The notes: generated by a model from the sequence alone, not told the origin. Positions 48,332 to 58,352 are shown, counted from the stretch's first letter. The stretch: 64,000 nucleotides of DNA from Sulfurospirillum sp. (GCA_014859685.1 JACUTU010000003.1:181410-245409); one strand, 5' to 3'. Numbers and translations are program-made.

Positions 48332-49321
48332 ATGATAAAAATAGCTATTGATGCTATGGGCGGAGATTTTGGTTCTGCCCCAATCATTGAAGGTGTTTTA
48401 AATGCTTTGGATGAAAAAGTATTTAATGCGATTCTGGTTGGAAAAACCAAAGAGATTCAGCCGCTTATTCCGCAAAAGTATCTAGAAAGAGTTTCATTTG
48501 TTGAAGCTAGTGATGTTCTTTTGATGAGTGATGCAGCTACAGATGCGCTTAAGCGAAAAGAATCATCAATCTATAAAGCAGTTGAGCTCGTGAGAGAAAA
48601 ACTTGCAGATGGTGTTGTTTCTATGGGGCATAGTGGGGCTACCATGAGTCTTGCAACTCTGCGTATTGGTAGATTAAAGGGTATTGCAAGACCAGCAATT
48701 GCTACTTTGATGCCAAATCCTATCGGGAAGCCATCGCTTGTTTTAGATGTGGGCGCGAATGTTGATTGCAAGGCTGAGCATCTTTTTCAGTTTGCTATCA
48801 TGGGTGAAGCATATGTGAGAGATATCCAAAAAGTATCAAAGCCAAAGATTGGACTACTTTGCAATGGTGAAGAAAAAAGCAAGGGAAACGAAGTTACCAA
48901 AGAGGCTTATGCTTTTTTGAGTAGACTAGATACTTTTGTGGGTAATATCGAGGGTAATAATATCTTTGATGGTTCTGTGGATGTGATTGTGTGTGATGGC
49001 TTTGTTGGTAATATACTATTAAAAACAAGCGAAGGTGTTGCAGAATCTATTGCTAAAATTATCAAAAAAAATATAGGCAAATCGCCACTTGCTATTGCTG
49101 GCGCTGTTTTGATGCGGCGTGTTTTCAAAGTGTTAAAAAAACAAGTTGATTATGCAGAATATGGTGGAGCTCCACTTTTAGGTATCAATGGTTGTGCCAT
49201 CATTGGGCATGGGAAAAGCAATGCTAAAGCGGTAAAAAATGCGATATTTCAAGCAATAAACTCTTCAGCTTCAAACATCAACGCAGATATAGAGGCAAGA
49301 TTAGAAGCATTGAAAAAATAG
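48332..49321 (+). CDS. plsX: Phosphate acyltransferase PlsX
   Basis: A 329-residue soluble enzyme that turns acyl-ACP into acyl-phosphate, the donor for PlsY (encoded at 57640). The start [28 protein letters not shown] near 98 and [20 protein letters not shown] near 277 are family signatures. Followed by fabH after 10 bases. Confidence 0.95.
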   Translation: MIKIAIDAMGGDFGSAPIIEGVLNALDEKVFNAILVGKTKEIQPLIPQKYLERVSFVEASDVLLMSDAATDALKRKESSIYKAVELVREKLADGVVSMGHSGATMSLATLRIGRLKGIARPAIATLMPNPIGKPSLVLDVGANVDCKAEHLFQFAIMGEAYVRDIQKVSKPKIGLLCNGEEKSKGNEVTKEAYAFLSRLDTFVGNIEGNNIFDGSVDVIVCDGFVGNILLKTSEGVAESIAKIIKKNIGKSPLAIAGAVLMRRVFKVLKKQVDYAEYGGAPLLGINGCAIIGHGKSNAKAVKNAIFQAINSSASNINADIEARLEALKK

Positions 49322-49331
49322 AAGGACTTAC

Positions 49332-50330
49332 ATGTACGCAGCACTACGATCTATAGGAAGTTATGTTCCAAAAAAAATACTCACAAATTTTGATCTTGAA
49401 AAAATGGTTGATACAAGCAATGAGTGGATTGAGCAGCGTACGGGAATAAAAGAACGACGCATTGCAGCAGCAGATGAGCATACGAGCGATATGGGTGCAA
49501 AAGCAGCAAAAGTTGCAATAGATCGAGCAGGTATCGAACTTGAAAAAATTGATCTTGTGATTTGTGCAACACTCTCACCGGATCATCTGTGCATGCCCTC
49601 TACTGCTTGTTTGATTTCGCAAAAACTAGGTATTGCAAATGTTATGGCATTTGATATTAGCAGTGCTTGTAGCGGTTTTGTTTATATGCTTCAAATTGCA
49701 AAAGCGTTTATTGAATCTGGTATGAAAAAACATATTTTGCTTGTTGGCGCTGAAAAGATAAGCCCGCTTTTGGATTACAATGATCGCACTACATGTATTT
49801 TATTTGGAGATGGCGCTGGGGCGGCTATCATCGAAGCTACCGAAGATAAAAATGAAGCTATCATAGATGTTCATGCTTCAGCAGACGGCAATTATGGAGA
49901 TCTTTTGATTACTGCTGGAGGCGCTTCACGCTTTCCATGCTGTGATGCAACGATAAAACAGGGTTTACAGTATATCAAAATGTCTGGAAATGAAGTATTT
50001 AAAGTTGCTGTAAAAACACTTACAAGTGATGTGGTAGATATTTTAGCAAAAAACAATATCACACCAGATCAAATTGATCATTTTGTGCCACACCAAGCAA
50101 ATCTTCGCATTATTGAAGCGGTACGAAAAAAACTCAATTTTCCTATCGAACAAACAGTTTTAACAGTAGCAAAATACGGCAATACTTCCGCAGCATCTAT
50201 CCCGATGGCTATCAATGATGCGTATGAAGAGGGAAGAATTAAGTATGGAGATCTTATGCTTTTAGATACTTTTGGTGGTGGATTTACTTGGGGAAGCGCA
50301 CTTGTGAGATTTGCAGGAAAGTCTCTGTAA
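49332..50330 (+). CDS. fabH: 3-oxoacyl-ACP synthase III
   Basis: A 332-residue condensing enzyme starting fatty acid synthesis from acetyl-CoA and malonyl-ACP. The triad is C113 in SSACSGF, the histidine in HFVPHQAN near 254 and the asparagine in KYGNTSAAS near 284; [17 protein letters not shown] is at the N-terminus. AGAAGGA precedes the ATG, which itself lies inside a TACATGTA palindrome (49329). It ends 10 bases before convergent tyrA. Confidence 0.96.
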   Translation: MYAALRSIGSYVPKKILTNFDLEKMVDTSNEWIEQRTGIKERRIAAADEHTSDMGAKAAKVAIDRAGIELEKIDLVICATLSPDHLCMPSTACLISQKLGIANVMAFDISSACSGFVYMLQIAKAFIESGMKKHILLVGAEKISPLLDYNDRTTCILFGDGAGAAIIEATEDKNEAIIDVHASADGNYGDLLITAGGASRFPCCDATIKQGLQYIKMSGNEVFKVAVKTLTSDVVDILAKNNITPDQIDHFVPHQANLRIIEAVRKKLNFPIEQTVLTVAKYGNTSAASIPMAINDAYEEGRIKYGDLMLLDTFGGGFTWGSALVRFAGKSL

Positions 50331-50340
50331 ATAACACTTG

Positions 50341-51168
50341 TTAGAGAATTTTATGTAAAGAGGTTGCGTGTGCCATCCAGCGTTCAAGCTCTTCATAACG
50401 CTCTTCTTGAAGTAATTTTTTCGCTTTTTGCAACTCTTTTTCAAATATTTCTACAGAATCTAAGAGGTTTTTTCTATTTTGTTTGAAGATATCAACCCAC
50501 ATAACCGGTGAACTTTTTGCAAGACGGCTCATTCCTTTAAAGCCTCCAGCAGCAAGCAATAATATACTCTTTGGATCTTCTTGTCCTATAACACTATTTG
50601 CAAGTGCATAACTGATTACATGTGGTAAATGCGAGATGAAAGAAGCGTGTCTGTCGTGTGCATATTCATCCATAAAAACGATCTTCATGCCGATGTGTGA
50701 AAAAAGTTGAATTGCTCTATCTTTATGAAAATCATCACCTTGTTTTGTGCCACAAATAACAACTATTTGGTCTTGATAAAGTGTAGCAATTGCAGCGCTC
50801 GGACCAAATTTTTCAGTACCGCACATAGGGTGCGCACCTATAAAATTATGTGCAATACTGCGTGGAACATTTTTAATAATTTCAGCCTTTGTGCTACCAA
50901 GATCAATAATAGTTGTTTTGCTCGATACATCCTTAAGTAGATCAAGTGTTTTAATGATGGCTTCAACAGGAATCGCTAAAAAAATAACATCACATTGTTT
51001 GATATCTTCAAATGAGCCTATCTCATGTACAAGTCCAAGCGAGAGTGCCTCTTCACATGTAGTAAGATTTCTACTATACCCTATGATGTTCGAGATAAGT
51101 TTTGTTTGCTGTAAGGCCAAACCCAAAGAACCTCCCATAAGACCTAAACCAACAATACCAATTTTCAT
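50341..51168 (-). CDS. tyrA: Prephenate dehydrogenase
   Basis: A 275-residue NAD-dependent enzyme producing 4-hydroxyphenylpyruvate for tyrosine. Nucleotide loop GIVGLGLMGGSLGLAL, IDLGSTKAEI near 93, and the substrate histidine in GAHPMCGTEKFGP near 115 identify it. No ACT or chorismate mutase domain is attached. Divergent from bamA, an arrangement also present in Campylobacter jejuni. Confidence 0.94.
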   Translation of the reverse strand: MKIGIVGLGLMGGSLGLALQQTKLISNIIGYSRNLTTCEEALSLGLVHEIGSFEDIKQCDVIFLAIPVEAIIKTLDLLKDVSSKTTIIDLGSTKAEIIKNVPRSIAHNFIGAHPMCGTEKFGPSAAIATLYQDQIVVICGTKQGDDFHKDRAIQLFSHIGMKIVFMDEYAHDRHASFISHLPHVISYALANSVIGQEDPKSILLLAAGGFKGMSRLAKSSPVMWVDIFKQNRKNLLDSVEIFEKELQKAKKLLQEERYEELERWMAHATSLHKIL

Positions 51169-51262
51169 TTTTTTTCCTTAAACCCATGCTTTAATGATAA
51201 TTAATTCTAAAGATGGTATTATAACTACTTTATTTAGAAAAATAACTTTAGGAATATACTCC

Positions 51263-53476
51263 ATGAACAAGATACTTCTTGCTTTTTTTGTTACTATTAG
51301 TGTTTCTTTTGCCTCACAGATCAAGTCGCTAGAATTCGATGGGCTGGTGAGACTCTCGCACGAAGCGGCTTCACAAATGATTGGAATATCAGTTGGAGAT
51401 ATTGTCGATATTGAAAAGATTGATCAAGCCATCAAGTTGTTGTATAAGCAAAACTATTTTACAGATATCTGGGTTGAAGATGCTGGCAATGGAAAGATGA
51501 TATTTCATTTCAAAGAAAAGCCAGCAATCGCAAATATCCAAATTGATGGTATTGGCGAAAATGACAAAGAAGAGATTTTGAGCATTACGAGCATAAAAAA
51601 AGGTGAAATTTATGATGCTCAAAAATCTGATTTGGCAAAAGCAAATATCATTAAACATTTTGAGATGAAGGGCTATTTTGATACCGTTGTTGAAGTAGAA
51701 AAAGAAGAGCTTAGTAAAGATGCATTTTCACTTCGTTTCATTATCAATCGTGGCGAAGAAATTTTTATAGATACGGTAAATCTATGTGGCGCACAAAATC
51801 TTGATTATGGCGATGTAGAACCTATGATGGCCAATAAAAGTGCAGAATTTTTACCGTGGATGTGGGGGTTTAATGATGGGAAATTACGACTTGCTGATTT
51901 AGAATTTGATGCACAGAGAATTAAAGATGTTTATATGCAAAATGGTTATTTGGATGTGGTTGTAAGTACGCCATTTTTAAAAGCATATATGGATAGCTAC
52001 AGAGCAAATTTATCTTACAATATCACAGAAGGAATTCAATATAAGATAGGGAAAATAACACTTGCATATCCAAATGAACTTATACCACAAGAAGAATTAT
52101 TTGATGCGATGGTACTTAAAGAGGGACAAATTTTCAATATAAAACGCTTAAGAAAAGATATCCAAAGTGTTCAAAATAAAATAGCAGATCTTGGATATGC
52201 GTATGCAAAAGTTCTCCCAAATATACAAAACGACAAACAAACAGGACTAAGCAATATAGAGCTTAAAATAATCACAGGCGATAAAGTGTATATCAATGAT
52301 GTGCGAATTTCTGGCAATACACGCACAATTGATCGAGTTGCAAGAAGGGAGGTCTATCTAGCACATGGGGATTTGTATTCAAAAACAGATCTTGATGATA
52401 GTATATCTGCACTCAAGCGAACTAGTTATTTTGAAAATGTTTATATTGAAGAACAACGAATTGCCAATGATAAAATAGATTTGGTCATACATGTAAGCGA
52501 AGCAAGTACAGGTTCTATTGGTGGAGGCATTGGGTATGGTTCAAGTGATGGTTTATTGCTTAATGCAAATGTTTCTGATAGCAATATCTTTGGATCAGGC
52601 TTGAGAGCGGTTGTGGATCTTGAGCGAAGTGATAAGCAACTCACAGGTAGAGTTTCGCTTAGTAATCCTCGAGTTTTTGATTCTATTTATAGTTTAAGTG
52701 GCAGTTTATACGCTGAGGACAATGATTATTTGGATTATGATGAGAAAAAGTTAGGTTTTAACCTCACAGTTGGCAGGAAGATAGGAAGATATACAAGCGC
52801 CTCTTTAGGATATGTATTAGAAGATGTAAAGTATAGTGCATTTAGTGATTTTTGGACAAATTTTTATCCAAATGGATACTCGGCACTAAAAAGTTCGATC
52901 ATTCCAGCAATATCGTTTAATAATACAGATGATTATTATTTGCCTAGAAAAGGGTTTGCAACAAGTGCAGCTATTGAAGTTGCAGGTCTAGGCGGGGATC
53001 AAAAATTTACAAAAACTACCACAAAATTTAGCTATTTCTATGGATTGGAAGATTTGATAGATTATGATCTTATCTTGCGCTATCGAGCAAGAGCACAATA
53101 TATCACAGACAATGGCGAATTACCACCTGGAGAGAAATTATATATGGGCGGTATTAGTACTGTGCGAGGATATGAATCGAGTTCTCTCTCTCCAAAAGAT
53201 AGCAATGGAGATCTCCTTGGCGGTAGAATGCTTTTTGCAAATTCTGTAGAAGCAAGCTTTCCGCTTATTGAGCGGTTGAAAATGCGTGGGGCCTTGTTTC
53301 TTGATTATGGTATGATTGGGGAGGATGATTTGAGCGTGAAGCGGGCTGGAACTGGTTTTAATCTTGAATGGGTTTCGCCATTAGGTCCAATACTTTTAAT
53401 CTTTTCAAAGCCACTATTGAAAGAAAGTGGCGATCGTACCGCTACATTTGAATTTACTATGGGGCGACAATTTTAA
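51263..53476 (+). CDS. bamA: Outer membrane assembly factor BamA
   Basis: A 737-residue core of the beta-barrel insertion machine. Signal peptide about 1-17 (cleaved after SFA), then five POTRA domains to about 410, then a 16-strand Omp85 barrel with the loop-6 motif STVRGYES near 633 and a C-terminal phenylalanine (GRQF), the outer membrane signal. The frame is open 23 codons earlier, but the signal peptide starts at the ATG at 51263 with AGGAATA ahead. Confidence 0.95.
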   Translation: MNKILLAFFVTISVSFASQIKSLEFDGLVRLSHEAASQMIGISVGDIVDIEKIDQAIKLLYKQNYFTDIWVEDAGNGKMIFHFKEKPAIANIQIDGIGENDKEEILSITSIKKGEIYDAQKSDLAKANIIKHFEMKGYFDTVVEVEKEELSKDAFSLRFIINRGEEIFIDTVNLCGAQNLDYGDVEPMMANKSAEFLPWMWGFNDGKLRLADLEFDAQRIKDVYMQNGYLDVVVSTPFLKAYMDSYRANLSYNITEGIQYKIGKITLAYPNELIPQEELFDAMVLKEGQIFNIKRLRKDIQSVQNKIADLGYAYAKVLPNIQNDKQTGLSNIELKIITGDKVYINDVRISGNTRTIDRVARREVYLAHGDLYSKTDLDDSISALKRTSYFENVYIEEQRIANDKIDLVIHVSEASTGSIGGGIGYGSSDGLLLNANVSDSNIFGSGLRAVVDLERSDKQLTGRVSLSNPRVFDSIYSLSGSLYAEDNDYLDYDEKKLGFNLTVGRKIGRYTSASLGYVLEDVKYSAFSDFWTNFYPNGYSALKSSIIPAISFNNTDDYYLPRKGFATSAAIEVAGLGGDQKFTKTTTKFSYFYGLEDLIDYDLILRYRARAQYITDNGELPPGEKLYMGGISTVRGYESSSLSPKDSNGDLLGGRMLFANSVEASFPLIERLKMRGALFLDYGMIGEDDLSVKRAGTGFNLEWVSPLGPILLIFSKPLLKESGDRTATFEFTMGRQF

Positions 53477-53485
53477 TAACTGTGC

Positions 53486-54958
53486 TTAAGTTTGTTGTAG
53501 CACTATCGCAAAAGAGGCTGGTTTTATCAGCTTCTTAATGCGTTCTTTGGCTACATGTAGCTTCTCTTTTGTGCGTATATGTAAAGTATGGTTTTCATAC
53601 TTCATCTCCACATCTGTTCTTGCAAGGCTGGTATTGAGGCATTTTGCAAGTGCTATAATGAAGCTGAGCCAATTAATGATCGAAATATCTGGTAAAAGTT
53701 CATCAAAAGCCTGCATGTCTTCAAAGCTTGGTAATTTTTTCGTGTGATATTTGACTAAAATTGCTATCAAAACCTTTTCTTTATGAGAAAAATTATAATT
53801 TAAATTGTTGAGTATAAAATAAAAACTATGTAAATGCTCTTGGTAAAAACTAAGTGATCTGCCGATACTTTGGAGTTTGCATGCGATTGAGAGCTCTTTT
53901 TTATACCTAACATCAATTTGGTGCATATAAGAGAGTGTATCAAAAAGCATAAGTGCTACTTTAGAAATGTATTTTGATTCAAGAGGATCCATATCAAATC
54001 TATCTGAAAGACTCCGCACGCTTGGGTAAAAATTGGCTGGAAACCTTAGATTAGCATTTCGTAAGAGATCTTGCAAATACACGCCCTCACGCACTCCCGT
54101 TCCATTTGTTATGATGTGTGTGGCTTGAAGTTTCGCACTAATCGCTTCAAAAATCGCACAACCCTCACGCATAGTATCAATCCTGTCTTTTTTGATTCCA
54201 AAATCCTTAAGATCAAAAACATCACAAGCAATAATATTTTTGATCAAATCACTATGGCGTTCAAGTGCATATTCAAAGCCGTGGACAGTGTGGAGCGGGT
54301 AATGTTTTTTTGTCATGATGATTTCAGATAAAGAGCGGAGTGTGCCACCTATAGCTATGAGATTATCGGTGCAAAATACTGGATCTATATTTGCTATTTG
54401 GGCGTTTATGTAAGCTTTAATCTGTGGCAGAGGAATTTTTTTATCAAAAAAGAGTTCTTTGAGCCTAACAGTTCCTAGATTGAGTGAAAGCGTATGTGTT
54501 ATCTGCCCATTTTCAATTTTTGCAAGTTCGCTTGAGCCACCACCTATATCAATAGTAGTAGCATTGATAAGCGGTTTAAGAAAATTTATAGCAGAAAGTC
54601 CACCGTAGTACGCCTCTTTATTGCCATCAATAATGCGAATTTGTAAACCAAGATCTGTGAAAGCTTTTTTAATAAAAAAAGATGAATTTGGCGCATCTCT
54701 AAGTGCTGATGTTGCAACACAAAGTGTTTTGGTGCATCGGAGTGACTTGATGATTGTTGTAAAATCATTGAGTGCATCATACGCTCTTTGCATAGGAATA
54801 TCTTGAATATTTCCATCTTTTTCATAAGCACCTTCGCCAATTCTGATGCGACTTTTTATCTCCTTGATGAGATGAAAGGCAAAACGGCTACTTTTTTCAA
54901 ATACAACCATTCTGGCTGAATTTGATCCTATATCGATGATGGCCGTTCGTTTTGCCAC
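53486..54958 (-). CDS. ppx: Ppx/GppA exopolyphosphatase family protein
   Basis: A 490-residue ASKHA phosphatase acting on polyphosphate or pppGpp. N-terminal IDIGSNSARMVVFE, DIGGGSSELAKIENG near 130 and AIGGTLRSLSEI near 205 form the phosphate loops; the last 180 residues resemble the HD-like C-terminal domain of Ppx proteins. The start is GTG at 54958, two bases after the ferredoxin stop. Whether it prefers polyphosphate or pppGpp cannot be told here. Confidence 0.88.
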   Translation of the reverse strand: MAKRTAIIDIGSNSARMVVFEKSSRFAFHLIKEIKSRIRIGEGAYEKDGNIQDIPMQRAYDALNDFTTIIKSLRCTKTLCVATSALRDAPNSSFFIKKAFTDLGLQIRIIDGNKEAYYGGLSAINFLKPLINATTIDIGGGSSELAKIENGQITHTLSLNLGTVRLKELFFDKKIPLPQIKAYINAQIANIDPVFCTDNLIAIGGTLRSLSEIIMTKKHYPLHTVHGFEYALERHSDLIKNIIACDVFDLKDFGIKKDRIDTMREGCAIFEAISAKLQATHIITNGTGVREGVYLQDLLRNANLRFPANFYPSVRSLSDRFDMDPLESKYISKVALMLFDTLSYMHQIDVRYKKELSIACKLQSIGRSLSFYQEHLHSFYFILNNLNYNFSHKEKVLIAILVKYHTKKLPSFEDMQAFDELLPDISIINWLSFIIALAKCLNTSLARTDVEMKYENHTLHIRTKEKLHVAKERIKKLIKPASFAIVLQQT

Positions 54959-54960
54959 TG

Positions 54961-55212
54961 CTACTCTTCGTCTTTAAGCTGATCGTATTTGAGTTTCAAC
55001 TCAGCCATTGTTTCAACATTGTCTGGATCTGGTATGATACAATCAACCGGACAAACTGAAATACATGCAGGTTCATCATAATGACCTACGCATTCGGTAC
55101 AAACATCTGGATCAATTATATAAATCGGATCTGACTCTTCTATCGCATAATTTGGACATTCTTCTCTGCACGCATCGCATGCTATACACTCATCGGTAAT
55201 CATTAAAGACAT
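54961..55212 (-). CDS. 2[4Fe-4S] ferredoxin (YfhL-like), second copy
   Basis: An 83-residue ferredoxin with cluster motifs CIACDACREECP and CTECVGHYDEPACISVCP, again with the longer second motif typical of YfhL. It is followed by ppx in one unit, as in Campylobacter jejuni. It is clearly related to the 46923 ferredoxin but has a different, acidic tail (KLKYDQLKDEE). Confidence 0.92.
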   Translation of the reverse strand: MSLMITDECIACDACREECPNYAIEESDPIYIIDPDVCTECVGHYDEPACISVCPVDCIIPDPDNVETMAELKLKYDQLKDEE

Positions 55213-55287
55213 TTATTGCAACCTTGAAAAAATTTGACAACTTTATACACTATATGACCTTAAAATAGATTTAAAAAACTATTTATT

Positions 55288-56589
55288 CTATTTTTTTATA
55301 ATTTTTTTGGTATTTGAAGGAAGGAAGAGCGTTGCGATTGTGCCTATAGTATCTGTTCTGTTTACTAACCAAATGCGTCCGCCTAGCGCATCTGCTGCAC
55401 TTTTTGCTAAAAATAGCCCTAAACCAGCACCAGATTTATCGCCATAGCGTTTAAAAGGAGCAAAAAGATCTTTACTTTCATCAATGCCAATACCACTATC
55501 TATTACACTGATGCGAAGTCCCTGGTCCTCCTCTATGGATTGCAAAATAATCTCTCCATTTTGTGGGGTAAATTTGATGGCATTTTGGACGAAATTTTGG
55601 AGTACATGTATGAGTAGAGTCGGCTGTATAAGCATCATGTAGCTCGTGGGTTGCAAGTCTGTTTTAAAAATCTTTTTTTCCTGATTTGCGAGTATGGCAA
55701 AATTGTTTGCTCGCTCTTGTAAGAATTTGATCAGATCTATGGTGATTGGCTGTTCAAATTGCGCACCCTCTTGACGGCCAATTTCTAAAATATTGCTAAT
55801 CATCTTGCTCATCTCGTCAATTATTTGGTTGTTTTGTTTGATGGTTTCTATGTATTTTTCATTTTCTCTAGGCCTTAAGAGAGTAACTTCATTTTTTGTT
55901 TTCATCACAGCCAAAGGTGTTTTAAGTTCGTGTGCTGTGCCTATGAAAAGCTCTTTTTGATATTTGACAAAGTGGTGAATGCGTTCTACTAGATGATTGA
56001 TACTGTTTGCAAGTGGTAGAAATTCTATGGGTATATTTTTTGTATTGATTGATTGAAAAAAGTTTTCATCCATTGAAGCTAGTTTAGTAGTGAGTGAGTG
56101 TATCGGAATGATGAGCATTCGTGAGAGCAGTGATGCGTTAAAAATGATAAGAAAAATGGCGCTCAGATTGATAATCATGACATTTTTTAGGATACTTTCC
56201 AAAAGTTTATCTGTATTTGAGATATCTTTTGTGACCGCTAAAAAACTGGATCTATTTTTTTCAAAAGGATAAAAAACTGTAAGATAATTTTTATTTTTTT
56301 CTCTATTTTGCTCAAAAGTAATCTTATCGGGTTTATCCACTCTGATCACAACTTTGATGCTGAAATTTGCATTTGCATGTCCAAAGGAGTCGATGGCAAA
56401 AGGGTTGTTTGTGCTTTTATACTGTTTGACTAAAAGGGTTGTTTCTTGAATGAGTTCTTTTGTTAAGTCTTCGTAGATGGATATCTTGATGTAATTGTAA
56501 AGAATTACAGAAAATATCACAATCAGTGTGGCCGAAGCCAGCACTAATTGTAAGGCAAATTTATTTCTTATACTTTTTTGGGAAAGCAA
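55288..56589 (-). CDS. Sensor histidine kinase paired with the CosR-like regulator
   Basis: A 433-residue kinase: helix 1 (about 12-35), a periplasmic domain of roughly 100 residues, helix 2 (about 137-160), HAMP, HisKA with GTAHELKTPL (H220), and ATPase motifs NFVQNAIKFTP, DSGIGID and GAGLGLFLAKSAAD. The probable start is TTG at 56589, 22 bases inside the regulator gene and preceded by GAGG. No other start fits before the first helix. The overlap with the regulator supports co-expression and partnership. Confidence 0.88.
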   Translation of the reverse strand: MLSQKSIRNKFALQLVLASATLIVIFSVILYNYIKISIYEDLTKELIQETTLLVKQYKSTNNPFAIDSFGHANANFSIKVVIRVDKPDKITFEQNREKNKNYLTVFYPFEKNRSSFLAVTKDISNTDKLLESILKNVMIINLSAIFLIIFNASLLSRMLIIPIHSLTTKLASMDENFFQSINTKNIPIEFLPLANSINHLVERIHHFVKYQKELFIGTAHELKTPLAVMKTKNEVTLLRPRENEKYIETIKQNNQIIDEMSKMISNILEIGRQEGAQFEQPITIDLIKFLQERANNFAILANQEKKIFKTDLQPTSYMMLIQPTLLIHVLQNFVQNAIKFTPQNGEIILQSIEEDQGLRISVIDSGIGIDESKDLFAPFKRYGDKSGAGLGLFLAKSAADALGGRIWLVNRTDTIGTIATLFLPSNTKKIIKK

Positions 56590-57239
56590 AACCTATAACC
56601 TCTTCGTCTAACCGTCTCAATAGTTGAGATCTCCAATGGCTTATCCATTTTTTGACGAATTTGGTTAATTGCAACCTCGATAACATTTGGCGTTACAAGC
56701 TCAGGCTCTTCCCAGATAGCATCAAGAAGTTGTTCTTTTGAAACGATCTGATCGCTGTGTCTTGCAAGGTGTGTAAGCACTTCAAAAGGTTTGCCTTTGA
56801 GTTCTATCTCAATGCCTTTATAAGTGATTTTTTCTTCATCAGGATCGATTGTGAGGTCATCTATCTTGATGATATTTGTACCGCCAAATCGCAATCGCGC
56901 CTCGATGCGTGCCACGAGAATATCAAAATCAAATGGTTTTTTGATGTAATCATCTGCTCCAGCTTTGAGTGCTTTGATCTCACTCTCTTTATCTTCTTTT
57001 GCTGAGAGTGCCACCACTGCTGTTCTTGGAGACTTTTGTTTAATCAAGCTTATCAAATCTATGCCATCTCCATCGGGGAGCATCCAATCTGTAAGTATGA
57101 GATCATAATTTCTAATGCCTATATAATATTCCGCATCTTTATAATTTTCTGAGCTATCAGTTTGATAACCAAACTCTTGTAAGCCTTCTGCTATTGTTTT
57201 ATTTAATGTAACTTCATCTTCGACGATTAAAATTCGCAT
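56568..57239 (-). CDS. cosR: CosR/HsrA-like OmpR-family response regulator
   Basis: A 223-residue regulator. The receiver has IVEDE (E7-E9), phospho-acceptor D51 in LTDWMLPDGDGIDL and K-K-P-F near 102; the C-terminal DNA-binding domain has GKPFEVLTHLARH, EEPELVTPNVIEVAINQIRQ and RRRGYRFCFPKK. From memory this is very close to Campylobacter CosR and Helicobacter HsrA, essential orphan regulators of oxidative stress and metabolism that act without standard phosphorylation. Here the acceptor Asp and a neighbouring kinase are present. A TGGTATAAT promoter lies upstream. Confidence 0.85.
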   Translation of the reverse strand: MRILIVEDEVTLNKTIAEGLQEFGYQTDSSENYKDAEYYIGIRNYDLILTDWMLPDGDGIDLISLIKQKSPRTAVVALSAKEDKESEIKALKAGADDYIKKPFDFDILVARIEARLRFGGTNIIKIDDLTIDPDEEKITYKGIEIELKGKPFEVLTHLARHSDQIVSKEQLLDAIWEEPELVTPNVIEVAINQIRQKMDKPLEISTIETVRRRGYRFCFPKKV

Positions 57240-57271
57240 TAGTATTCCTTGGGATTTTAAATTGAAAGGGG

Positions 57272-57280
57272 ATTATACCA
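57272..57280 (-). promoter_or_regulatory. Extended -10 promoter of the CosR-like regulator
   Basis: On the minus strand TGGTATAAT (57280-57272), about 33 bases before the ATG. It separates the regulator-kinase pair from folB, which ends at 57318. Confidence 0.6.
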
Positions 57281-57317
57281 TAATTTTAGGTAAATTTAAA
57301 GTTTTTTTAATAAAAAT

Positions 57318-57647
57318 TTAATAATTTTTAGAAATCGCCAAGCTTGCCTGAGCATTTTTTAAAATATTAGGCTTAGAAATTTTAAGTAAGAGTAATTTTA
57401 TATTAGGAAACTTTTGCAAAAGAACTTTTTCTAAATCCACAAGCGCATCTTCAAGCAGGAGATATTTTTGCGTTTGCATAGTTTTTTTCAAAAGCTTACA
57501 TGTAAGTGCGTAGTCAATAAAATTATCTTTTGTATAGTAATAGCCAATTTCACAGTATATGACGACTTTTTGCGGCAACTTGCGTTCAAAATCCAAGATG
57601 CCGATGATGGCATTGAAGTGCAAGTTTTCAATGATGATTTTAAACAA
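57318..57647 (-). CDS. folB: Dihydroneopterin aldolase-like protein
   Basis: A small protein, about 109 residues, with the FolB pattern: IIIENLHFNAIIGILDFERK near the start, a YTKDNFIDYALTCKLLKK strand-helix and LLEDALVDLEKVLLQKFP near 70. It would take 7,8-dihydroneopterin to 6-hydroxymethyl-dihydropterin in folate synthesis. The frame is open far upstream inside plsY. The homologous part begins near a TTG at 57647 (a CTG precedes it), which overlaps the plsY stop region by eight bases; that start is uncertain because no strong ribosome site is visible. Confidence 0.75.
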   Translation of the reverse strand: MFKIIIENLHFNAIIGILDFERKLPQKVVIYCEIGYYYTKDNFIDYALTCKLLKKTMQTQKYLLLEDALVDLEKVLLQKFPNIKLLLLKISKPNILKNAQASLAISKNY

Positions 57648-58269
57648 CAGGTTTCTCTTGCGCGTTAAAAAGTCGTACAATATTTGGTATATGCTTATAG
57701 ATGATGATAAAAGCAATGAGTAAAATTGGTGCGTGTGTTTTGATTTGCGGCATTTCATAGTGCAATATAAAAGAAGATGCGATCAATACAAAAAGACCGA
57801 TGAGCGATGAAACAGAAGAGATTTTTATAAGTTTTCCAGCAATGAACCAAGCCGCTCCAGCTAAGAGCGTCTCAAGAGGTAACATGTAAAGCATCACGCC
57901 CATAGCTGTTGCAACACCTTTACCACCCTCAAGTTTTAAAAATGGACTGTAACAATGCCCGATAACACTCAAAAGAGCTATCATCCAGAGTGTTGCATCA
58001 CTGAGATGAAAAATAAAATCTGCTATGAAAAGTACCAAAATCCCCTTGATGGCATCAAGTAAAACGGTTGCGATCGCTAGTTTTTTTGCAAGTTTTGGAT
58101 CACTTTGGCTAAGAACGCGTAATACATTTGTTGCTCCAATGCTTCCGCTTCCATAAGCCATAATGTTTGTATCGGCAAATTTTTTAGCCAGTATTACTCC
58201 AAAAGGAATACCACCTGCTAAGTAGGCTATGATGTAAAATTGGATATTAATATTGAGTAAAAATTCCAC
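57640..58269 (-). CDS. plsY: Glycerol-3-phosphate acyltransferase PlsY
   Basis: A 209-residue membrane enzyme with about five helices that acylates glycerol-3-phosphate with PlsX-made acyl phosphate. The three PlsY motifs are visible: GSGSIGATNVLR near 42, GHCYSPFLKLEGGKGVAT near 103 and IALLSVIGH. The start is GTG at 58269, preceded by AAAGGA. It is divergent from nadA. Confidence 0.94.
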   Translation of the reverse strand: MEFLLNINIQFYIIAYLAGGIPFGVILAKKFADTNIMAYGSGSIGATNVLRVLSQSDPKLAKKLAIATVLLDAIKGILVLFIADFIFHLSDATLWMIALLSVIGHCYSPFLKLEGGKGVATAMGVMLYMLPLETLLAGAAWFIAGKLIKISSVSSLIGLFVLIASSFILHYEMPQIKTHAPILLIAFIIIYKHIPNIVRLFNAQEKPVV

Positions 58270-58312
58270 GAAAGTCCTTTGTAAAAATTAAACATTATTA
58301 TACTTTATTTGT

Positions 58313-58318
58313 TATAAT
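58313..58318 (+). promoter_or_regulatory. -10 promoter element for nadA
   Basis: TATAAT within TTTGTTATAATGC, the same context as upstream of queH. Because the ATG at 58317 lies inside this element, that ATG cannot be the translation start if the promoter is real, which favours the TTG at 58353. Confidence 0.6.
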
Positions 58319-58352
58319 GCAAACCTTTATAACAAATAATAAGGATAAAGCA

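Noticed and set aside
58317..58352. ATG at 58317 as the nadA start
   Set aside because: It overlaps a consensus TATAAT and has no ribosome site; the TTG at 58353 does.
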